DNA from: an uncultured Actinomycetes bacterium
GTDB lineage: Bacteria; Actinomycetota; Actinomycetes; Nanopelagicales; Nanopelagicaceae
Direction of reading: 5' to 3'
Assembly (NCBI GenBank): GCA_903832395.1
Contig: CAILBF010000040.1
Location: 1 to 11,221, forward strand
Length of the DNA stretch: 11,221 bases
Shown here piece after piece: positions 7,819 through 11,221 of this stretch; position 1 is the first letter of the stretch, and each line of letters begins with the position of its first letter. Under the pieces are notes generated by a model that ran no database searches, had not been told where the DNA came from, and saw only the letters and a list, made by a program, of their open reading frames with translations. The translations under genes and the position numbers were made by a program.

Positions 7819-9003
7819 ATGGCTGAAGTGACTATATCTGGTGGCTCGGTTCTGATTCGAAATCTAGAAATAGATAATGAAGAATTGGTCGAGTACCTCG
7901 AGTCTTTTGAGGATCCTACCGATGGTCTCAAAGAGCTTATTGATATTGCCCTAACAATCCGCTCGCGCTTTAGTACTGACTTGGAAACTCAGAATATTCA
8001 GGATGCCGCTACAAATGTAATTGAACAGATGGATGCAACTCTCGAACGGTTACTGAAAGAACTTAAAGAGAAGGCAGACCTTCTCGTCGATCCAGAAAAC
8101 GGTCCAATTATTCGTGCGCTAGATAAGGCAACCGGTGACAACTTGAAGAAGTTGCTTGCTCCCGAGGATTCCTATGATCAAGGTCCGATTGCGCGCTTGC
8201 GGAGCATGATCTTGCAGGACGTCAGTAATTTTAAAGAAGAAGTTGATGGAACACTTGGGGAAATCAAAAGCAAGCTTGGAATTGGCGTTCAAAAACGCAA
8301 GAGCGGTGCTGATGGCACGGACTTTGAAGGCAAGATAGATCTCATAATTCAAAATTACGCGCGAGTTTATGGTGATACGGCAATCGCTACCGGAGCCAAG
8401 ACCGAAGGGGTCGCCGCCAAGAAAGGTGATACTGAGGTTACACTCAATTTTGATGACACGGGAAAAATTTCCTGCAAAATTATTTGGGAATCTAAAACAG
8501 ACTCAAAATTTAAAGGCAAGTCGACAACGCAATCCCCCAAAGTTATTGATGACCAAGTAAAGATTGAACTTAATGCTGCTATTAAACTGCGAGAGGCTCA
8601 GGCAGGCGTGCTCGTCCTAGATAGTGCAGGCTTAGATATGGGTGCCCAGCCCACTTGGCGTGAGTATGAAGGAAATAAACTCTTGATCGTTGTAGATCCA
8701 CTCATGCCGGATGAAGATTTAATTCGACTGGCATACCTTTGGGCAAGATGGAAGGCAAAGGCAGCTCTGGGATCGACAAGCGCCACGATTGATTTTGATG
8801 GAATTAAAAATAGTTTCGAACAAATTAGGCTTCGACTTAAAGACTTGCGCAACGTGAAGAAAGCGCATACAGAGGTTAATTCCTTGTTGTCTGGCGCATC
8901 AAGTCTTGTTTCCAATATTCAAAAAGATACAAAGAAAATGATGGAAGATTTAGCCGAAACAATTGATATCGAACTTTCCGATATTCCGGACGACGATGAG
9001 TAG
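7819..9003 (+). CDS. Coiled-coil protein with putative PD-(D/E)XK nuclease core
   Basis: 394 aa, strongly acidic, no named family recognised. Residues ~50-155 are predicted long helices with coiled-coil-like heptads. A middle domain then carries GTDFEGKI (E170), KKGDTEVTL (D204) and IIWESK (E224, K226). The spacing E...GD-x-x-V...E-x-K is the layout of restriction-endonuclease-fold enzymes, and the coiled-coil-then-nuclease order recalls RmuC and DUF2130 proteins. After a Rossmann-like strand (AGVLVLDSAG, 262-271), which often follows the ExK strand, the protein ends in another coiled coil (~325-380) and an acidic tail. I infer a DNA-end or DNA-processing nuclease; a non-catalytic DNA-binding version is possible. 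ATG 7819 has GAAAGG seven bases upstream. It is the first gene of a three-gene cassette divergent from the NERD-helicase, with 15 bases to the next start. The TAG stop is in frame with the downstream small gene. Confidence 0.85.
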   Translation: MAEVTISGGSVLIRNLEIDNEELVEYLESFEDPTDGLKELIDIALTIRSRFSTDLETQNIQDAATNVIEQMDATLERLLKELKEKADLLVDPENGPIIRALDKATGDNLKKLLAPEDSYDQGPIARLRSMILQDVSNFKEEVDGTLGEIKSKLGIGVQKRKSGADGTDFEGKIDLIIQNYARVYGDTAIATGAKTEGVAAKKGDTEVTLNFDDTGKISCKIIWESKTDSKFKGKSTTQSPKVIDDQVKIELNAAIKLREAQAGVLVLDSAGLDMGAQPTWREYEGNKLLIVVDPLMPDEDLIRLAYLWARWKAKAALGSTSATIDFDGIKNSFEQIRLRLKDLRNVKKAHTEVNSLLSGASSLVSNIQKDTKKMMEDLAETIDIELSDIPDDDE

Positions 9004-9018
9004 GAATGCGGCATAATC

Positions 9019-9165
9019 ATGGCTGCTGAGCAATGCAAGATGTGTTATGGCAAAAAGAAGCTCTATATCGGGTCTATGGATGTGGATCGCTTCGGATACG
9101 AGATTGAACCTTGCCCCAAATGCACGGCGAATGAAGCTGAAGCTTCAATTATTGAGTGGAATTAA
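9019..9165 (+). CDS. 48-aa double-CxxC zinc-ribbon protein
   Basis: A short gene encoding 48 residues with two CxxC pairs, C6/C9 (CKMC) and C32/C35 (CPKC), separated by 22 residues that include a beta-hairpin-like KKLYIGSMD. This is the pattern of a small zinc ribbon, as in DNA- or RNA-binding adaptors. Its TAA stop overlaps the ATG of the next gene (TAATG), and it starts 15 bases after the upstream stop, so it sits firmly in the operon. The only ribosome-binding candidate is AGGA (9002-9005), about 13 bases upstream, which is weak; translation may depend on coupling. It shares the reading frame of the preceding gene across one TAG and five sense codons, so occasional readthrough would fuse the zinc ribbon to the putative nuclease. 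The role is unknown; an adaptor or antitoxin-like partner is conceivable. Confidence 0.75.
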   Translation: MAAEQCKMCYGKKKLYIGSMDVDRFGYEIEPCPKCTANEAEASIIEWN

Positions 9166-10268
9166 TGGCACTGACTCCATTAAGCGAAATCATAAACCGC
9201 GTACGACAAAAGCCTTCGCTTTCTGGACCAGATCAATTCGACATGCCAGCGGATATCAATCTGAAAGAGATGCGCGATTCGCGCCAAGTAATTCTGGTGC
9301 AAAAACCTAAGGAATTTGATTCCGGGAGTGATTCTCCAGGGATTCCGATTTATGACTTGGATGAGATGGGGCAATATCCGTTCCGCGGGGAAGGCGAATC
9401 TATTGAGAGCTTGGCTTGGTATATTTCCTATCACTACGGAGCACTTGGTTGGGGCATCTACATCACGCGAAGTGGAATTTATAAGGTTGCAAATGCACTC
9501 ATAGTGGAAGGTTTTCCAGCATCTGAGGCGATAGATCAAGCACGGACCTTATTACTCCGACACGAGCAGACACACTTTCAAACAGACTTAGGAATCACCT
9601 CCATTGAACTTGCAAGTAGCAGACACATCTTTGTTGAAGCGCGTCGCACTATTAACTCCAAGAGTCCTGGTTGGCATTGCGTTGAAGAAGGCTTTGCAAA
9701 CGCACTCGCTCGTAGAACCATGAAGAAACCTAAAATTGCCCTTGATCGCTTCCTGGACACCTCTCCCGTCGGATATCGCGACTGGAAGAAATACAAACCT
9801 GCAGGTGATTCAAGCACTTGGCATGATGTTTTGTTTGAACTCTTAAACCACACTAATCAAGGATTTGTCCCAACTGAAATTGCGTCTGAGGTCAGCAATA
9901 TCATTGCCCCGAAATACTTTGCTGATATTCCCTTGTATGAGGTATATGACATTGCAGGAGGCGATGTAACGGGCGCATACTTCATGGGGCCAATTAAAGA
10001 GATTGTGGAGGCGCCCGCCTTTCTCGATGATCTAGATACATTGGCTAAGGGTCAACCAATGTATCGAAAGAAATGGCAGGGCGTAAAGGCCAAACTCGCT
10101 GGCGGTAATTTGGTAGGCGTTCATTTCGAAGTAATTAATAAGGCAAAGAAGCTACATTCTGTGCGTATCGATGGAGAAGCGCGGGCTGGATTGCAAAGTG
10201 GTTTGAATTGGACTGCTGTAGCTGCAGGACATCATGATGAGTTGTATCGACGGTTAAGCAAGTGGTGA
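9165..10268 (+). CDS. HExxH metallopeptidase-like protein with RelE/ParE-like C-terminal end
   Basis: 367 aa counted from ATG 9165, chosen because it overlaps the preceding stop as TAATG; a GTG at 9156 would add three residues. HEQTH (133-137) sits in a helix, and ~37 residues later comes VEEGFANALA with E174/E175. This HExxH + E layout is a gluzincin zinc-peptidase centre. A preceding segment (YISYHYGALGWGIYITRSG) is aromatic and could shape a substrate strand. The last ~85 residues (from ~281) read like a RelE/ParE-superfamily toxin: FLDDLDTLAK, then LHSVRIDGEARAGL (S332, R334, R340), then a tryptophan strand and GHHDELYRR (355-363). Such an end would point to an mRNA-interferase-like or simply RNA/DNA-binding fold; whether it is active cannot be told. 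No signal peptide, so cytoplasmic. As the last gene of the cassette it may be the effector, with the 48-aa protein as partner. The protease motif is clear; the toxin-like end is inference. Confidence 0.88.
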   Translation: MALTPLSEIINRVRQKPSLSGPDQFDMPADINLKEMRDSRQVILVQKPKEFDSGSDSPGIPIYDLDEMGQYPFRGEGESIESLAWYISYHYGALGWGIYITRSGIYKVANALIVEGFPASEAIDQARTLLLRHEQTHFQTDLGITSIELASSRHIFVEARRTINSKSPGWHCVEEGFANALARRTMKKPKIALDRFLDTSPVGYRDWKKYKPAGDSSTWHDVLFELLNHTNQGFVPTEIASEVSNIIAPKYFADIPLYEVYDIAGGDVTGAYFMGPIKEIVEAPAFLDDLDTLAKGQPMYRKKWQGVKAKLAGGNLVGVHFEVINKAKKLHSVRIDGEARAGLQSGLNWTAVAAGHHDELYRRLSKW

Positions 10269-10294
10269 TCGATTTGAGTGAGGAAATAAAGACT

Positions 10295-10456
10295 TCAATT
10301 CCGTCTTGATCTGCAACTTCGAAGGGTGCGAACCGACATCTTCAGAGTACAAACAGAAGCGAGTTCTACGTTGACATCAATTGCGCGAAGTTCGTTACCG
10401 AGAATTGCTAAGTCGTATTCGGCGTTGTGAGCGGACATTGCCGTGTTATCCGCTTC
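10295..10456 (-). pseudogene. Remnant of a DnaQ-type (DEDDh) 3'-5' exonuclease
   Basis: In the 284-base stretch between flanking genes, the minus strand carries a short open frame (ATG 10438 to TGA 10295, 47 codons; open upstream to 10456). It reads SAHNAEYDLAIL then GNELRAIDVNVELASVCTL. HNAEYD with the following L...EL is the Exo II motif of DnaQ/epsilon-type exonucleases. The Exo I DxE region, which should lie before it, is cut off by a TAA, and Exo III is absent, so this is a fragment. Past CTL the frame looks unlike a protein, whereas another minus frame there reads FEVADQDGIEVFISSLK, suggesting a frameshift or a second fragment. It is probably the scar of an insertion/deletion event. A functional 47-aa protein is unlikely. 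Confidence 0.55.
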
Positions 10457-10485
10457 TTATCTACTTTGCGCGCTCACTAATTCCG

Positions 10486-10511
10486 TATGTGTGTGCACAC
10501 TGTAACACATA
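10486..10511. repeat. Dyad: TATGTGT / ACACATA with inner palindrome
   Basis: TATGTGT (10486-10492) and ACACATA (10505-10511) form inverted arms around the perfect palindrome GTGTGCACAC (10491-10500). The palindrome is off-centre and overlaps the left arm, so this is a nested, imperfect structure. It lies between the exonuclease remnant and the stop of the 181-aa gene, with no T-run. It could be an old operator or recombination site; the function is unknown. Confidence 0.35.
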
Positions 10512-10552
10512 AGCCGAGTGCCTTATTCCCCAGATCTGCGAACTGATCAAAA

Positions 10553-11098
10553 TTACTGTGGTAAAAATTTGCAAGATTCGTTGTGGGCGTCTACCCATCT
10601 AAAAGTGTCGCCCACCGTCATAAATTCCGATTTTTGCCCACACCCGTTACATGATGCGCGGGAGCGGCTAGAACCGTCCGGCGCATAGTCAGAATCAAAG
10701 ACCGATGCCGGGCTTGGGGTATAGGTTGGGTAAATAATTTTTCCAGCTAAATCTTCTTCCGAATCTGCAGGAACCTCGGGCGGTTTAACTGCCTCGGCGT
10801 CATTGATGAAATTTAGTAAATCATACATCGATGCTCTTTCGGATATAGACATACTTGAAAATTCTTCTTCCGAAACAATAGTGTCGCGGTAATCCTTATC
10901 GGTGTAAACGTTCTCATTCAGAAATATATCTGCTTCTCGCATCCATTGCGGTTCCTGGCCCCGCTCACCGTCCCAGTTAGCGACAAGAAATATAAGGTTG
11001 AAAAGCGGAATCATGTCTATTTCTGCATGAGCTGGTACATCGTAAGACTTTTTAACAAAACTCAATAATTCTTCAGGGGATAGATCTGGGACCGTCAC
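10553..11098 (-). CDS. 181-aa protein of unknown function with C-terminal zinc-knuckle-like motif
   Basis: Not recognised. The first ~105 residues are acidic and mostly helical (LSPEELLSFVKKSYDVP, PLFNLIFLVANWDGERG, SISERASMYDLLNFIND). A proline/serine-rich linker follows (~105-145). The end has C150-x2-C153, then H172-x3-C176 with RWVDAH between, a C2HC pattern that could bind one zinc ion, as in short C-terminal zinc knuckles. The start is GTG 11098: a TGA in the same frame lies directly upstream, and TAAATT sits exactly six bases before it, matching a leaderless promoter; no ribosome binding site is seen. ATG at codon 29 is the alternative start. It is convergent with the protease cassette and has no operon partner within the window. 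Not obviously part of either defence module; it could be the first gene beyond the island boundary. Confidence 0.72.
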   Translation of the reverse strand: MTVPDLSPEELLSFVKKSYDVPAHAEIDMIPLFNLIFLVANWDGERGQEPQWMREADIFLNENVYTDKDYRDTIVSEEEFSSMSISERASMYDLLNFINDAEAVKPPEVPADSEEDLAGKIIYPTYTPSPASVFDSDYAPDGSSRSRASCNGCGQKSEFMTVGDTFRWVDAHNESCKFLPQ

Positions 11099-11104
11099 AC
11101 GTCA

Positions 11105-11110
11105 AATTTA
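11105..11110 (-). promoter_or_regulatory. Leaderless -10 element of the 181-aa gene
   Basis: TAAATT on the minus strand matches TANNNT and is separated by six bases (TGACGT) from GTG 11098, the same geometry as at the NERD-helicase start. This supports GTG as the start and a leaderless transcript. Confidence 0.45.
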
Positions 11111-11175
11111 TCATCGCATTTTGGAAAGTAAATAGTTCTGAAAGCCATGCTTCCGTGTCCCTCCCCTGTGCGACC

Positions 11176-11194
11176 GTTCTCCTAGGTTAAGAAC
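11176..11194. repeat. Short inverted repeat in the right-edge intergenic region
   Basis: GTTCT (11176-11180) pairs with AGAAC (11190-11194) around CCTAGG. Further out TAAGC (11195-11199) and GCTTA (11217-11221) form another possible stem at the edge. The rest of 11111-11221 shows no gene. These may be operator or terminator parts of an off-window gene; support is weak. Confidence 0.25.
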
Positions 11195-11221
11195 TAAGCG
11201 ATAAGCCCTTTAGCTTGCTTA

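Noticed and set aside
8119..9853. Minus- and plus-strand frames overlapping the cassette (8119-8352, 8369-8560, 8598-8915, 9047-9310, 9180-9539, 9316-9504, 9578-9853)
   Set aside because: Each overlaps a plus-strand gene with clear start signals and domain motifs, and none shows a domain of its own.
10264..10308. Possible start of a fourth cassette gene (GTG overlapping the protease stop, 14 codons to TGA)
   Set aside because: The overlap geometry is tempting and could be the stub of a truncated gene, but 14 codons without any recognisable motif are not enough to call.
10430..10454. AGCGGA / TCCGCT inverted repeat as a bidirectional terminator between the convergent genes
   Set aside because: Six-base arms with a 13-base loop and no T-run; it also lies within the exonuclease remnant, so it is likely fortuitous.
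11111..11221. tRNA or attachment site at the right edge
   Set aside because: No T-arm, anticodon arm or acceptor pairing could be assembled, and no copy of the sequence is seen elsewhere in the window.

Overview
The window looks like part of a bacterial chromosome or large element of moderate GC content (mid-40s percent by eye), with frequent GTG/TTG starts. Two upstream regions fit the actinobacterial leaderless-promoter pattern (TANNNT about 6 nt before the start codon), and one site (TTGTCCACA) matches the actinobacterial DnaA-box consensus exactly. A low-to-medium GC actinobacterium, for example a freshwater planktonic lineage, is my best guess, but nothing here fixes the taxon. I saw no rRNA, tRNA, CRISPR array, transposase or integrase. 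The content reads as an accessory, defence-type region.

Layout. Positions 1-5929 (minus strand) hold a two-gene unit: a 682-aa protein with a TTG start, then, sharing one base with its stop codon, a very large superfamily 2 helicase of the DUF1998-associated type that runs off the left edge (at least 1293 aa). This gene order and pairing resemble the DruH-DruE pair of Druantia type III anti-phage systems, but the assignment is inference. Positions 6069-7676 (minus) hold a NERD-nuclease plus UvrD-like SF1 helicase fusion, separated by a 139-bp gap containing overlapping palindromes and DnaA-box-like sites.

Divergent from it, across a 142-bp intergenic region, is a tight plus-strand three-gene cassette (7819-10268): a coiled-coil protein with a putative PD-(D/E)XK nuclease core; a 48-aa double-CxxC zinc-ribbon protein; and a 367-aa protein with an HExxH metallopeptidase-like centre and a RelE/ParE-like C-terminal end. 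The last two genes are linked by a TAATG overlap. The two divergent promoters carry the same oriented 13-nt motif (11/13 identical), and a shorter core (GTCAGT) recurs before the 682-aa gene, so the three transcripts may be co-regulated.

The right end (10269-11221) holds a decayed fragment of a DnaQ-type exonuclease on the minus strand, a short dyad, and an unrecognised 181-aa minus-strand protein with a C-terminal CxxC/HxxxC zinc-knuckle-like end and a probable leaderless GTG start. Together the genes supply two helicases, two nuclease-type domains and a protease/toxin-like protein. The picture is of at least one recognisable defence module, plus a divergent NERD-helicase/nuclease/zinc-ribbon/protease group that I cannot match to a named system.
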